A stretch of DNA of 64,000 bases, from positions 62,001-126,000 of the forward strand of contig NZ_BEWB01000002.1 in NCBI RefSeq assembly GCF_003112555.1, read 5' to 3'. The position numbers and the translations under genes were made by a program. Source of the DNA: Streptomyces coelicoflavus (GTDB taxonomy: Bacteria; Actinomycetota; Actinomycetes; Streptomycetales; Streptomycetaceae). Under the pieces are notes generated by a model. That model did not search any database and was not told the origin of the DNA. It worked only from the letters and a program-made list of their open reading frames with translations. Position 1 is the stretch's first letter; each line of letters starts with the position of its first letter. Positions 17,744-26,092 of this stretch are shown here, piece after piece.

Positions 17744-18103
17744 ATGAGCATCCGCAGGATCGTCCCCAACATCCACGTCGAGGCCGAGGAGCAGTGGAAC
17801 ACGAGCCGCGAGTTCTACGGCCTGCTCGGCTTCGAGGAGGTCATGGACATGGGCTGGGTGACGACCCTGGCCTCCCCGTCCAACCCGACCGCCCAGATCA
17901 GCCTGTTCACCGAGGAGCGCACGGCGCCCGTCGTCCCCGACCTCAGCGTGGAGGTGGAGGACGTCGACGCGGTCTACGACCAGGTCGCCGCGTCGGGCGC
18001 CGAGATCGTACGGGAGCCGCGGAACGAGGAGTGGGGCGTGCGGCGCTTCTTCGTACGGGCCCCGGACGGCCGGGTGATCAACGTGCTGACCCACCTGTCC
18101 TGA
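17744..18103 (+). CDS. Glyoxalase/bleomycin-resistance (VOC) superfamily protein
   Basis: A 119-residue single-domain VOC protein with paired beta-alpha-beta-beta-beta units: IVPNIHVEAEEQWNTSREFYGLLGFEEVMDMGW, then LSVEVEDVDAVYDQVAASGAEIV, and the C-terminal RRFFVRAPDGRVINVLTH. Candidate metal ligands are the His in the first strand and a late Glu or His, but they are not conclusive. GAGGAG lies 7 nt before the ATG. It is 53 bp after the MFS gene and may share its transcript. Lyase, dioxygenase or drug-binding activity cannot be separated by sequence. Confidence 0.88.
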   Translation: MSIRRIVPNIHVEAEEQWNTSREFYGLLGFEEVMDMGWVTTLASPSNPTAQISLFTEERTAPVVPDLSVEVEDVDAVYDQVAASGAEIVREPRNEEWGVRRFFVRAPDGRVINVLTHLS

Positions 18104-18117
18104 GCCGGCGTCCCTCC

Positions 18118-18420
18118 TCAGGCACGCCGGTCGGCGACCGCCCAGGAGGCCAGCGCCACCGCGCCGGCCACACCGAACACGGCGGGCCACGCGCCGACCT
18201 TCTTGGCCAGCGGGTGCGACCCGGCGAACCCGGCGACGTACGCCGCCGTCAGCGCGCCCGCCGCCCTCCCGCCGGCCCGCTGCCGCCACTGCTGCGCGGC
18301 GGCGGCCCCGGCGACGGCGAGCACGGCCCCGCCGAGCTGCCGCTTCTTCGTCCAGCGGGCCACGCCGTACCCGCCGACGAGACCGCCCGCGGCGACCACC
18401 GCGCTGGGAACCTTCGCCAT
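18118..18420 (-). CDS. Small membrane protein
   Basis: A 100-residue hydrophobic protein with about three short membrane segments (AVVAAGGLVGGYGVA, QLGGAVLAVAGAAAAQ, AWPAVFGVAGAVALASWAVA) separated by basic loops. No family is recognised. The start at 18420 is fixed by AGGAGG 5 nt upstream, ruling out longer forms. It converges on the VOC gene with only 14 bp between stops and is divergent from the epoxide-hydrolase-like gene. Confidence 0.75.
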   Translation of the reverse strand: MAKVPSAVVAAGGLVGGYGVARWTKKRQLGGAVLAVAGAAAAQQWRQRAGGRAAGALTAAYVAGFAGSHPLAKKVGAWPAVFGVAGAVALASWAVADRRA

Positions 18421-18581
18421 CTCTGCCTCCTGCTCCGACCGCGGCCGGACCTGCTCCGGCCGTACCGACTTGTCGGGACCGAGGCTAATCCCCGCCCCTT
18501 TCGGCCGAACAACGAGCCCTGATCGTGACACTTCCGGGTATCCGCTCCGTTGGGGAGGGGGACGAGCCCCGGAGGAGACCG

Positions 18582-19466
18582 ATGACCACGCAGCGCCCCC
18601 GCACCTACGACCCGCCCCGCCCCCGGACGGTCACGGTGGACGGCGGCCGCGTCGCCTGCTGGGAGTCGGGACCGCCCGACGCCGAACCGGTGGTCCTCCT
18701 GCACGGCTACCCCGCCGACCACCAGTGCTGGCGCCACCAGGTCCCGCCCCTGTCGGCCCGGCACCGGGTCGTCACGCCGGACCTCCTCGGCTGGGGCGCC
18801 TCCGACCGCCCCCTCCACCTGTCCTTCGACTACGACACGGAGGTCGCCCGGCTCGGCCGGCTCCTCGACGCGCTGGGCCTCGGCTCGGTGAACCTGGCCG
18901 GGCACGACTACGGAGGCTTCCTCGCCCTCGGCCTCGCCCAGACCGACCCCGCGCGGGTACGGCGGCTCGCGATCCTCAACAGCCGCGCCCACGCCACCTT
19001 CACCCGCCGCTGGTACGCCGTGTTCAGCCTGCTCGGCCTCGTCGGACGCACCCCCGCCCTCCGCGGTCCGGCCACGCGCCTGCCCTACGCCGCCCTCCAC
19101 CGCCGCGCCTTCGCCCCGCTCGTCCGCGCCGGGCACCTGGAACCCCGCGTCCTGGACGGCTACGTCGGCTGGATGGCCACCCCCGAGGGCCGTCGCTGGC
19201 TGCTCCACTACTTCGGCGACTACCGCACCCCGGCCCGCCCGGAACTGCGCCGGGGGCTGGGGGACATCGCCTGCCCGACGGCGGTCGTCTGGGGCCGCGC
19301 GGACCCGTACCTGAGCCCGGCGATCGCGACCGGGCTGGCCGCGTCCGTGCCCGGCGCCGAGCTGACGCTGCTGGACGGCGCGGGCCACTGGGTGACGGAC
19401 GAACGCCCGGACGCCGTGACGGCGGCACTGGGCCGGCTGCTGGAACGCACCACCCCGATCGGGTGA
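18582..19466 (+). CDS. Alpha/beta hydrolase, epoxide-hydrolase-like
   Basis: A 294-residue alpha/beta hydrolase. The oxyanion-side motif is HGYPADHQCW (HGxP), and the nucleophile elbow is GHDYGG with Asp109 rather than Ser, as in epoxide hydrolases and haloalkane dehalogenases. The catalytic His is in GAGHWVTDERP. A helical cap (about 135-215) lies between core strands. The enzyme would act in the cytoplasm through an alkyl-enzyme ester. GGAGGAG precedes ATG 18582. The next gene, a CMD protein, is 112 bp downstream but has its own ECF-type promoter, so they are probably separate units. Confidence 0.87.
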   Translation: MTTQRPRTYDPPRPRTVTVDGGRVACWESGPPDAEPVVLLHGYPADHQCWRHQVPPLSARHRVVTPDLLGWGASDRPLHLSFDYDTEVARLGRLLDALGLGSVNLAGHDYGGFLALGLAQTDPARVRRLAILNSRAHATFTRRWYAVFSLLGLVGRTPALRGPATRLPYAALHRRAFAPLVRAGHLEPRVLDGYVGWMATPEGRRWLLHYFGDYRTPARPELRRGLGDIACPTAVVWGRADPYLSPAIATGLAASVPGAELTLLDGAGHWVTDERPDAVTAALGRLLERTTPIG

Positions 19467-19498
19467 GACGCAGGTCACATGCGGGCCGTGCTCCGGCC

Positions 19499-19525
19499 TG
19501 TCACATCGCGCCGTCGGCATCCGTC
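19499..19525 (+). promoter_or_regulatory. ECF41-type sigma factor promoter
   Basis: TGTCACA at 19499-19505 and CGTC at 19522-19525 are separated by exactly 16 nt. This matches the motif TGTCACA-N16-CGTC described for ECF41 sigma factors, which control genes for carboxymuconolactone decarboxylases, oxidoreductases and epimerases. The start codon of a carboxymuconolactone-decarboxylase-like gene is 53 nt downstream. The sigma factor itself is not in the window. Confidence 0.8.
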
Positions 19526-19578
19526 GTAGCTGTGTACGACCGAGAAGCCGATCAGGCACCGATGGAGAGGAAACCGTC

Positions 19579-20049
19579 ATGGAAGCGCGTCTCAACATGT
19601 TCGCCAGCCCGCTCGCCGGCAAGATCCTGCGCCACATCAACTCCGCGGGCAAGGCCGTGACCGACTCGACGCTGCCGGCCGCGACCCAGGAGCTGGTCAA
19701 GATCCGCGCCAGCCAGATCAACAGCTGCGGCATGTGCCTCGACATGCACACCAAGGACGCCGCGAAGGCGGGGGAGACCTCGCTGCGCCTCAACCTGATC
19801 GCCGCCTGGCGGGAGGCCAAGGTCTTCACCGACGCCGAGCGCGCCGCCCTCGAACTGACCGAGCAGGGCACCCGCATCGCCGACGGCGGCGGCGTCACCG
19901 ACGAGGCCTGGGCGAAGGCGGCCGAGCACTACGACGAGGAGCAGCTCACCGCCCTGGTCGGGCTGATCGCCGTCATCAACACCTACAACCGCCTGAACGT
20001 CATCACCCAGCAGCCGGCCGGCGACTACGAGCCGGGGATGTTCGGCTGA
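19579..20049 (+). CDS. Carboxymuconolactone decarboxylase/AhpD-like protein
   Basis: A 156-residue helical protein of the CMD/AhpD family. The redox motif is C50-GMC53-x3-H57 in NSCGMCLDMHTKDA, preceded by TQELVKIRASQIN, which is the AhpD-type peroxidase signature. Members reduce peroxides using the Cys pair or act as decarboxylase-fold proteins. GGAGAGG precedes the ATG. The ECF41 promoter upstream implies control by an alternative sigma factor located elsewhere. It converges on the P450 gene of the conservon, with 53 bp between stops. Confidence 0.92.
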   Translation: MEARLNMFASPLAGKILRHINSAGKAVTDSTLPAATQELVKIRASQINSCGMCLDMHTKDAAKAGETSLRLNLIAAWREAKVFTDAERAALELTEQGTRIADGGGVTDEAWAKAAEHYDEEQLTALVGLIAVINTYNRLNVITQQPAGDYEPGMFG

Positions 20050-20102
20050 AGCCGTCGGCTCCGGCCGGACATCCCCGGCGCCCGGTCCCGCTCGCCCGCC
20101 GC

Positions 20103-21329
20103 TCAGCCGGCGTGCAGCAGGACCGGGAGCCGCTGGTGGCCGTTGCTGATCAGGGAGGGCACGGGCGGCAGCTCCTCGGCCGGGTCCGCGAGGCGGATGT
20201 CCGGGAAGCGGCCGAAGAGACTCTCCAGCGCGAGGGTCACCTCCATGCGGGCCAGCGGCGCGCCCAGGCAGAAGTGGACGCCGTGGCCGAAGGCCAGGTG
20301 CTCCTTGACCGTGCGGGTCGCGTCGAAGGTGTCGGCGTCCTCGTGCCAGTCCGGGTGGCGGTTGGCGGCGGCGTACGAGGCGAGGATGGCCTCCCCGCGG
20401 GCGATGGTCCGCCCGTCCGGCAGGGCGATGTCGGTGACCGCGAACCGCAGCGGCAGATGCTTGACCGCCGGTTCGTGGCGCAGCGTCTCCTCCACCACGT
20501 CGCCCCAGGTGACCTCGCCCTTGCGGACGAGTGCGAGCTGGTCGGGGCGGGTCAGCAGGGTGTGCGCGGCCTGGTCGATGACGTTGACGGTGGTCTCGTA
20601 CCCGGCGCTGATCATCAGCAGCAGTGTGTCGCGCAGTTCCTCGGGCGAGAGGTGGTCGCCGTCGCCCTCGTCGTCCCGCGCGGCGATGAGCAGGGACGTC
20701 ATGTCGTCGCCCGGTGTGGCGCGCTTGGCGGCGATCAGCTCGTCCAGGACCCCGTACAGGCGCACGGTGTTGGCCTGGGCCTCGGCCTGGTCGAGGGTGG
20801 TGTCGAAGACGCCGTCCACCAGGGCACGGAAGCCGTCGCGCCGCTCCTCGGGCACGCCCATGAGGTGACCGATGACCGCGATCGGCAGCGGATAGGCCAA
20901 CTCCTGCCGCAGGTCGACGGGTTCGCCCGTGGGAAGCTCCGCGAGTCGGTCGACGAGCCCGGTCACCATCCCCTCCACGGCAGGCCGCATCGCGGCTATC
21001 CGGCGGGCGCTGAACGCGGGCGCCACCAGCCGGCGCAGCTTGCGGTGGTTGGGGCCGTACGCGGTGAACATGTTCTCCACCGCCACCCACAGCGCCAGCG
21101 GCCAGGTGGTGACGACCTCGCCGAAGGCGGGCCAGTGCGCCCGGGCGTCCTTGGAGACGTCGGGGCTGGTGAGCAGCTGTTTGAGCAGGCCGGGGTCGCT
21201 CACCGACCAGGCCTCCACCCCGAGGACGTCCACCCGCGTGGCCGGGCCGCCCTCCCGCAGGGTGCGGTGCTCGGCGTGGTGACCGGCGCCGGTGGGGTCG
21301 AGGACGAGGGCGGGCTGCTGGGTCGCCAT
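20103..21329 (-). CDS. Cytochrome P450 of the conservon, canonical motifs
   Basis: A 408-residue bacterial class I P450. It has the I-helix AGYETT (242-247), K-helix E281-TLR284, and the heme-binding loop FGHGVHFCLG with Cys354. It is a soluble monooxygenase needing separate ferredoxin and reductase, which are not in the window. ATG 21329 follows AAGGAG at 7 nt. It is the last gene of the conservon and lies 11 bp after a second, atypical P450. Conservons often carry such P450 pairs, typically CYP154-like with CYP157-like, and this one would be the CYP154-like partner. The substrate is unknown. Confidence 0.93.
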   Translation of the reverse strand: MATQQPALVLDPTGAGHHAEHRTLREGGPATRVDVLGVEAWSVSDPGLLKQLLTSPDVSKDARAHWPAFGEVVTTWPLALWVAVENMFTAYGPNHRKLRRLVAPAFSARRIAAMRPAVEGMVTGLVDRLAELPTGEPVDLRQELAYPLPIAVIGHLMGVPEERRDGFRALVDGVFDTTLDQAEAQANTVRLYGVLDELIAAKRATPGDDMTSLLIAARDDEGDGDHLSPEELRDTLLLMISAGYETTVNVIDQAAHTLLTRPDQLALVRKGEVTWGDVVEETLRHEPAVKHLPLRFAVTDIALPDGRTIARGEAILASYAAANRHPDWHEDADTFDATRTVKEHLAFGHGVHFCLGAPLARMEVTLALESLFGRFPDIRLADPAEELPPVPSLISNGHQRLPVLLHAG

Positions 21330-21340
21330 GACCTGGCTCC

Positions 21341-22573
21341 TTAGTGTGCGGCGGGTTGCGCGGCGGGGAAGGTGGCGGGCAGGGATTCGAGGGCGCGGTG
21401 GAACGGGCCGGGGCGCCAGGCCAGTTCGGCGAGCGGGCGGGCCAGGTCCGTCTCCGGCAGCGCGTCCAGGAGATGGGTGACCGCGGTCTCGGCGATCAGG
21501 TAGGCGTGCGAGCGGGCGGGGCAGGTGTGCGGGCCGGTGCTCCAGGCCAGGTGGGCGCGGTTGCCGCCGTGCTGTCCCGCGGGCACGCCCTCGGTGAGGG
21601 CCGGGTCGTTGTTCGCGGCCGCCATCGAGATCACCACCGGCTGGTCGGCCGGCAGCAGGACGCCCTCCACGTCGATGGGGTACGGCGGGTAGGAGATGCA
21701 GTAGTTGGCCATCGGCGGGTCGGTGTAGAGGACGGCGTCGAGCGCGTCGCGCACCGTGGAGAGCCCGGCGTGCAGGTCCGCGGAGAACTCCTCGTCGGTG
21801 AGGATCTTCAGGATCGTGTTGCTGATCAGGTTGGTCAGCGGCTCGATCCCGGCGCCGTAGAGCGTGACGAGCTGGTGGCTCATCTCCTCGTCGGTCAGCT
21901 CGACGGGGTGCAGGGCCAGCCGGGACGTGATGTCGTCGCCGGGGTGGGCCCGGCGCAGGGCCACCAGGTCGGACACGGCCCGGGCGAGGATCACGTTGCC
22001 CTGGTCGGCGTTGGTGGTGTCGAAGATCTTCGCCATGCCGTCGGCGATGCGCTGCCCGATCTCGTCCGGGCAGCCGAGCAGCGCGCTCAGGACGCTGAAG
22101 GCGATGGGGAACGAGTACTGGGTGAGCAGGTCCGCCGAGCCGGTCGCGCGGAACCCGTCGATGGCACCGTCGGCGACCTTCTCGACCAGGGCGCGCAGCC
22201 CGTGCTGGTCGACCCGGTCGATGGCGTGGGTGTTGGCCGACCGGTAGCGGGCGTGCTCGGCGCCGCCCGAGCGCAGCGCGTTGGGCCGCCACTCCATCAT
22301 CGGCCGCACCGGGCAGGTCGCCGGGATCAGCTTCTCCCAGGCGCGCGGGTCGGCCGGGAAGTGCAGCGGGTCGTTCAGGATGCGGCGGGCCTGGTAGTAG
22401 CCGATCACCAGCGTCGCGGGGACGCCGGGCGCCAGGTCGACCGGGACGAGCGGGCCGTGGGTGCGGCGCATGCTCCGGTAGGCGGCGTGCGGGTCGGCGG
22501 CGAACTCCGGTGCGTACAGGGCGATCCGGCCCGGCGGACCGGGGGGCGCGGGCTCGGCGGAGGGCAGCGTCAT
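21341..22573 (-). CDS. Atypical cytochrome P450 without the ExxR motif (CYP157-like)
   Basis: A 410-residue P450. The heme Cys is C351 in WSTGPHTCPARS, a relaxed form of the FxxGxHxCxG loop. The K-helix reads RDALDAVLYTDPP (275-287), where D279-AVL282 stands in place of the otherwise near-universal ExxR pair. The I-helix has GAGIEPLTN. Loss of ExxR is the known signature of CYP157 P450s, which occur in conservons. The GTPase stop overlaps its ATG by 4 bp (ATGA), and the start has GGAG 8 nt upstream. It may be catalytic or serve a structural or regulatory role for the GTPase switch or for the adjacent P450. Confidence 0.88.
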   Translation of the reverse strand: MTLPSAEPAPPGPPGRIALYAPEFAADPHAAYRSMRRTHGPLVPVDLAPGVPATLVIGYYQARRILNDPLHFPADPRAWEKLIPATCPVRPMMEWRPNALRSGGAEHARYRSANTHAIDRVDQHGLRALVEKVADGAIDGFRATGSADLLTQYSFPIAFSVLSALLGCPDEIGQRIADGMAKIFDTTNADQGNVILARAVSDLVALRRAHPGDDITSRLALHPVELTDEEMSHQLVTLYGAGIEPLTNLISNTILKILTDEEFSADLHAGLSTVRDALDAVLYTDPPMANYCISYPPYPIDVEGVLLPADQPVVISMAAANNDPALTEGVPAGQHGGNRAHLAWSTGPHTCPARSHAYLIAETAVTHLLDALPETDLARPLAELAWRPGPFHRALESLPATFPAAQPAAH

Positions 22574-23217
22574 CGGCGGGACTCCAGGAGGGCGGCTGGA
22601 CGGTGCTCGGTGAGGTACTCGGTCAGCGTGATCAGGGCGTGCAGGGAGGAGATGCGGTCGCGGGCGTCGAGGTACGTCAGGGGCGTGGCCGGCTCCAGGG
22701 CCAGCGCCTCGCGCAGCTCGGCCTCGGGGTACTCCGGGGCGCCGGGGAAGGTGTTGATGGCGACGGCGTACGGGATGCCCGCGCCGTCCAGCAGACCGAG
22801 GGCGTCGTGGGAGGCGTCGAGGTCGCGGGTGTCGGCCAGGACGAGACAGCCGAGGGCGCCCTCGGCCAGGTCCTCCCACAGCGGCTGGAAACGGGACTGA
22901 CCCGGCAGCCCGAACAGGTACAGCGCGAGCCGGCCGCCGGCCATGTGGATGCGGCCGAAGTCCATCGCCACGGTGGTCGTCGTCTTGTGCGGGGTGCCGC
23001 GCAGGTCGTCCACACCGGTGCTGGCCTGTGTGATCGGCTCCTCCATCCGCAGCGGCCGTACCTCCGAGACGCTGCCGATCAGCGTCGTCTTGCCGACGCC
23101 GAAGCCGCCCGCGACCACGATCTTCGCCGACCGGGTCACCGTGGCGGGGACGTAGGTGACGGCCCGTCCGGACTCGTCGGTCCGGTCGGCCCGGTCAGAC
23201 GAGGGAGCGCAGTCCAC
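22570..23217 (-). CDS. cvnD: Conservon GTPase (CvnD-like)
   Basis: A 215-residue Ras-like (MglA-type) GTPase. The P-loop is GGFGVGKT (37-44), a threonine-rich switch I is KTTTTVAMDFGRI, and the G3 region is LFGLPGQSRFQPLW. The base-recognition element INTFPG departs from NKxD, as is usual in this group. The GTG start at 23217 lies 23 bp inside the end of the DUF742 gene, and the stop overlaps the P450 start. In conservons the GTPase works with a sensor-kinase-like protein, a roadblock protein and a DUF742 protein in a membrane-associated switch that affects development or secondary metabolism. Confidence 0.93.
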   Translation of the reverse strand: MDCAPSSDRADRTDESGRAVTYVPATVTRSAKIVVAGGFGVGKTTLIGSVSEVRPLRMEEPITQASTGVDDLRGTPHKTTTTVAMDFGRIHMAGGRLALYLFGLPGQSRFQPLWEDLAEGALGCLVLADTRDLDASHDALGLLDGAGIPYAVAINTFPGAPEYPEAELREALALEPATPLTYLDARDRISSLHALITLTEYLTEHRPAALLESRR

Positions 23218-23548
23218 GGAGTACCTCCTGCAGCAGGTCGAAGTCGGGCTGGTCGTCGATCGCGGCGACCGGGCTGGAGAGGTGGCCGGAGTCCATCAGC
23301 GAGGAGACGAGGATGCGCACGGTGGAGGGCGGCAGCTCCAGCGCGGCGGCGATGTCGGCGACGGCCAGTCCGCCGTTCGCGCCGGCGAACAGCCGCATCA
23401 CCCGGCGGGCGTCCGGGCCGAGGGTGTCCGTGGGGCCGGTCGCGGCGATGACCACGCTCTCCAGGCGCACGTCCTCGCGCGCACGGATCCGGCCCTGGGT
23501 GCGGACGTAGGGCCGGACCATGTCCGGGTCGCGCCGCGGCCCGCTCAT
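23195..23548 (-). CDS. cvnC: Conservon DUF742 protein (CvnC-like)
   Basis: A 117-residue DUF742 protein. The N-terminus MSGPRRDPDMVRPYVRTQGR and the winged-helix-like core LAVADIAAALELPPSTVRILVSSLMDSGHL are typical, as is the end FDLLQEVLRGLRSL. ATG 23548 overlaps the roadblock stop by 4 bp (ATGA), which excludes longer starts. It is the third gene of the conservon and probably bridges the GTPase and the kinase-like sensor. Confidence 0.92.
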   Translation of the reverse strand: MSGPRRDPDMVRPYVRTQGRIRAREDVRLESVVIAATGPTDTLGPDARRVMRLFAGANGGLAVADIAAALELPPSTVRILVSSLMDSGHLSSPVAAIDDQPDFDLLQEVLRGLRSLV

Positions 23549-23967
23549 ACCGGTTGGCCGCCGTCCGCGACCGGCACGCGCTCCTCCGTGCCCAGCTCGT
23601 GCCCCACCCGGGTGGCGAGCCGCACCATGTGGTGCGAGATCAGGCCGACGTCGGCGTCGGGGCCGGTCGTGCACACCGACAGCATGGTGTTCTTCGCGGC
23701 GGTGGTCGTCAGCCCGATGCAGCCGACCGACTCGATCAGCAGCTGCCGCATCCCCGCGCCGCCGGTGAACTCGTCCCAGGCCTTGCCCGCCGCGCGCAGC
23801 GCCGCCGTCAGCGCGGCGAACCGCTCCCCGTCGTCCTGGCCGATCGTCTCGGTGCGGGCCTTCAGCAACCCGTCGCTGCTCATCAGCACGGCGTACCGGA
23901 CGCCCTCGACGCTGCCGAGTTCCTGGTCCAGCAGCCAGCCCAGGCTGTTGGTGTGTGTGTCTTGCAC
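23545..23967 (-). CDS. cvnB: Conservon roadblock/LC7 protein (CvnB-like)
   Basis: A 140-residue roadblock/LC7 protein with the pattern LGWLLDQELGSVEGVRYAVLMSSDGLLKARTE, then VGCIGLTTTAAKNTMLSV, a longin-like fold that acts as GTPase regulator or dimeric scaffold. The start is GTG 23967, two bases after the sensor stop. It sits between the kinase-like gene and the DUF742 gene in the standard conservon order. Confidence 0.93.
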   Translation of the reverse strand: MQDTHTNSLGWLLDQELGSVEGVRYAVLMSSDGLLKARTETIGQDDGERFAALTAALRAAGKAWDEFTGGAGMRQLLIESVGCIGLTTTAAKNTMLSVCTTGPDADVGLISHHMVRLATRVGHELGTEERVPVADGGQPV

Positions 23968-23969
23968 GA

Positions 23970-25574
23970 TCAGTGTCCTTCGTCGTCAGCGCCGTCGTGG
24001 GGGGTGGGATGAGCGGCGGGGGAGTGGATGGCGTCGGCGGAGGTGGGCGAGGGCCGCTCCCCCTCCCGGCCCCGGCGGGTGCCGGCCGCCCAGGCGGCGG
24101 CGACGGCGGGACGGCCGGGCTCGGTGTCGTCGGGGACGGCGGGGCGGCGTACGGGGGCGGGTGCGGGGGAACGCCGGCGGACGGTGAGGCCGCTGGCGGT
24201 GGTGGTGGCCGCGGGAGCGGAGGCGGGGGCGGGGCTGGGCGTGGCCGCGCGGGCGGGGGCCGAGACGGCGGGACCGGGCTCGGGGGCGGGTGCGGCGACC
24301 GGCTCGGGCACGGGTACGGGTGCCGCGGCCGGGGCGGGCTCGGGAGCGGGCGTGGCGGCCGGGGCGGGCGCGGCGGCGTCCTCGGGCACCGCCTGTGCCG
24401 CCTGTGCCGCTTGTGCCGCGGCCTTCGGCGGCAGCGCGCGGTTCACGGCCGACGGCACCGGCTGGGCCGCCGACGGGTCGACGACGAGGTTCTTCGGCAG
24501 GACGACCATGGCCCGGGTCCCCTGGTAGATGTTGGGCGCGGTCAGCTCGACGCGGAAGCCGTAGTTCTCCGCCAGCAGGGACGCGACGCGCAGCCCGGTC
24601 TGGGGGTGGGCGCCGAGGCGGGTGATGTCGTCGCGCTGCTCGCCGGACATCACGTCGCTGGCCCACAGCAGCCGCTCGTCGTCCATGCGCAGCCCGGCGT
24701 CGTCCACGATCAGGAAGCAGGCGTGGTGCCCCTGCTCCAGCGAGACGTGGACACTGGCGGCGGGCGGCGAGTAGCGCAGGGCATTGTCCAGCAGTACGGC
24801 GAGCGCGTGCACGACCGCCTCCACGGCACGGCCCTCGACCACCACGGACCCCATCTCGGGGTGCTTGATCCGCTCGTACCCCTCGATCCGGCCCATGGCC
24901 GCCCGCACGATGTCGGTCAGCGAGGTGGCGGGCCAGCGCCGGGACAGCTTGTCCCCGGCGAGCACGGAGTAACCGGACGCGGTGAGCAGCATCTGCTGCG
25001 CGAGGTGGTCGATCTCCACGAGCGTCGCGTACGCCTCGTCGGAGATGTGCCGCCGTACACCCTGGCTGACGGCCCGGCCCAGCTTGGCCGAGCGGGCCAC
25101 GACGTTGTTGGCGAAGCCGCGCACGGCGGCCCGGGCCACGCCGACGGACTCGTGCCGTACCTGCGCGATCTGCCGCGCGGTGTCCTGCCGCACCTGCTCG
25201 GCGGCGTGGGCCGCGGCCTGCTGGGCGGCGGCCCGCTCCCGCGCCCGTACGTCGCCCACGGCGGCCGCCACCGCGCCGGGCACGGCGCGCAGCCGCTCGG
25301 CGAGCGGGGTCCCGTCGAGCTGCGCCGGCACGGGCAGCCCGCCCTCGGGTCCCGTACCGCCGGGCCCGCCGTTCGCCGCCGCCGGGATCACGGTGGCGGC
25401 CAGTTGCCCCACGCACTGCTCGGCGGCGACGAGTTGCAGGGTGAGCCGGTCGGCGTGCTCGCGCAGCTGCTCGGCCCGGCGCCGGGCCTGCTCGCCCTTG
25501 CGCCGGAAGTACCACGCGGCCCCGACTCCGGCCACCGCCAGCACGGCGGTGGCGGTCACTATCAGTTCAGTCAT
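23970..25574 (-). CDS. cvnA: Conservon sensor histidine-kinase-like protein (CvnA-like)
   Basis: A 534-residue protein. One N-terminal membrane helix (ELIVTATAVLAVAGVGAAWYF) is followed by a helical signalling region (30-250) with FANNVVARSAKLGRAVSQGV, then an ATPase domain with N-box LLDNALRYSPPAASVHVSL and the G-box-like VDDAGLRM. The last ~170 residues are a Pro/Ala-rich, disordered tail. A standard HisKA phospho-acceptor is not evident, as in other CvnA proteins. ATG 25574 has GAGGA 5 nt upstream. It heads the five-to-six-gene conservon operon. Confidence 0.92.
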   Translation of the reverse strand: MTELIVTATAVLAVAGVGAAWYFRRKGEQARRRAEQLREHADRLTLQLVAAEQCVGQLAATVIPAAANGGPGGTGPEGGLPVPAQLDGTPLAERLRAVPGAVAAAVGDVRARERAAAQQAAAHAAEQVRQDTARQIAQVRHESVGVARAAVRGFANNVVARSAKLGRAVSQGVRRHISDEAYATLVEIDHLAQQMLLTASGYSVLAGDKLSRRWPATSLTDIVRAAMGRIEGYERIKHPEMGSVVVEGRAVEAVVHALAVLLDNALRYSPPAASVHVSLEQGHHACFLIVDDAGLRMDDERLLWASDVMSGEQRDDITRLGAHPQTGLRVASLLAENYGFRVELTAPNIYQGTRAMVVLPKNLVVDPSAAQPVPSAVNRALPPKAAAQAAQAAQAVPEDAAAPAPAATPAPEPAPAAAPVPVPEPVAAPAPEPGPAVSAPARAATPSPAPASAPAATTTASGLTVRRRSPAPAPVRRPAVPDDTEPGRPAVAAAWAAGTRRGREGERPSPTSADAIHSPAAHPTPHDGADDEGH

Positions 25575-26092
25575 CAGGTCCTCACGGATCGGAAGCCGTC
25601 GGTGTGGGCGAGGTGGCCGAGGCGGGACGGCGCACGGGGGCGCGGCGGAGGGGCGGTGCGCTGCGACGGGTGCGCGGGCCGGCCCGATGCCGGCCGGGCT
25701 CTCAACGGGCCCCGGCGGACCGGTGTCTCCCATGGGCACCCGGTGCCGCGGAGTCGGCAGCGGCGCGGGCGGCGACGAAGGCGCACGACATGGAACTCCC
25801 AGGAACACGCGAGGACCGGTACGAGCAGGGGGCGCCGACGACGCGGGCTCGAAGCGGGACGGGAACGCGCACCCCCGGCCACCACCTCGAACTCCCGTAT
25901 CCGCGACCGGCGTTCGACGTACAGGAGGGGACACTACCGCTTGTGCTCACACGTCGTGTCAACCTCGTGACTACCAGCCGGAACCGCCGGGGGTTTGACG
26001 CGAAAAATGCCCGGATGGCGACCGAACACCAATGGCTGAAAAGGGAGTTGGTCCAAAGCGTGACGTGCTGGTAGTGGCGCCCCGGCCGTGGC
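25575..26092. other. Upstream region of conservon, no gene seen
   Basis: About 520 bp without a convincing gene. On the minus strand TTGACA (complement of 25957-25962) and TAGTGT (complement of 25931-25936) resemble a HrdB-type promoter for the conservon, but the 20-nt spacer is longer than the usual 17-18. The stretch 25980-26070 is unusually AT-rich for this genome and probably holds regulatory sites. Confidence 0.4.

Noticed and set aside
25931..25962. TTGACA/TAGTGT promoter for the conservon
   Set aside because: The 20-nt spacer is too long for confident assignment; kept only as a remark on the region.
25604..26074. Plus-strand open frame in the conservon upstream region
   Set aside because: No Shine-Dalgarno, atypical composition and low-complexity product.
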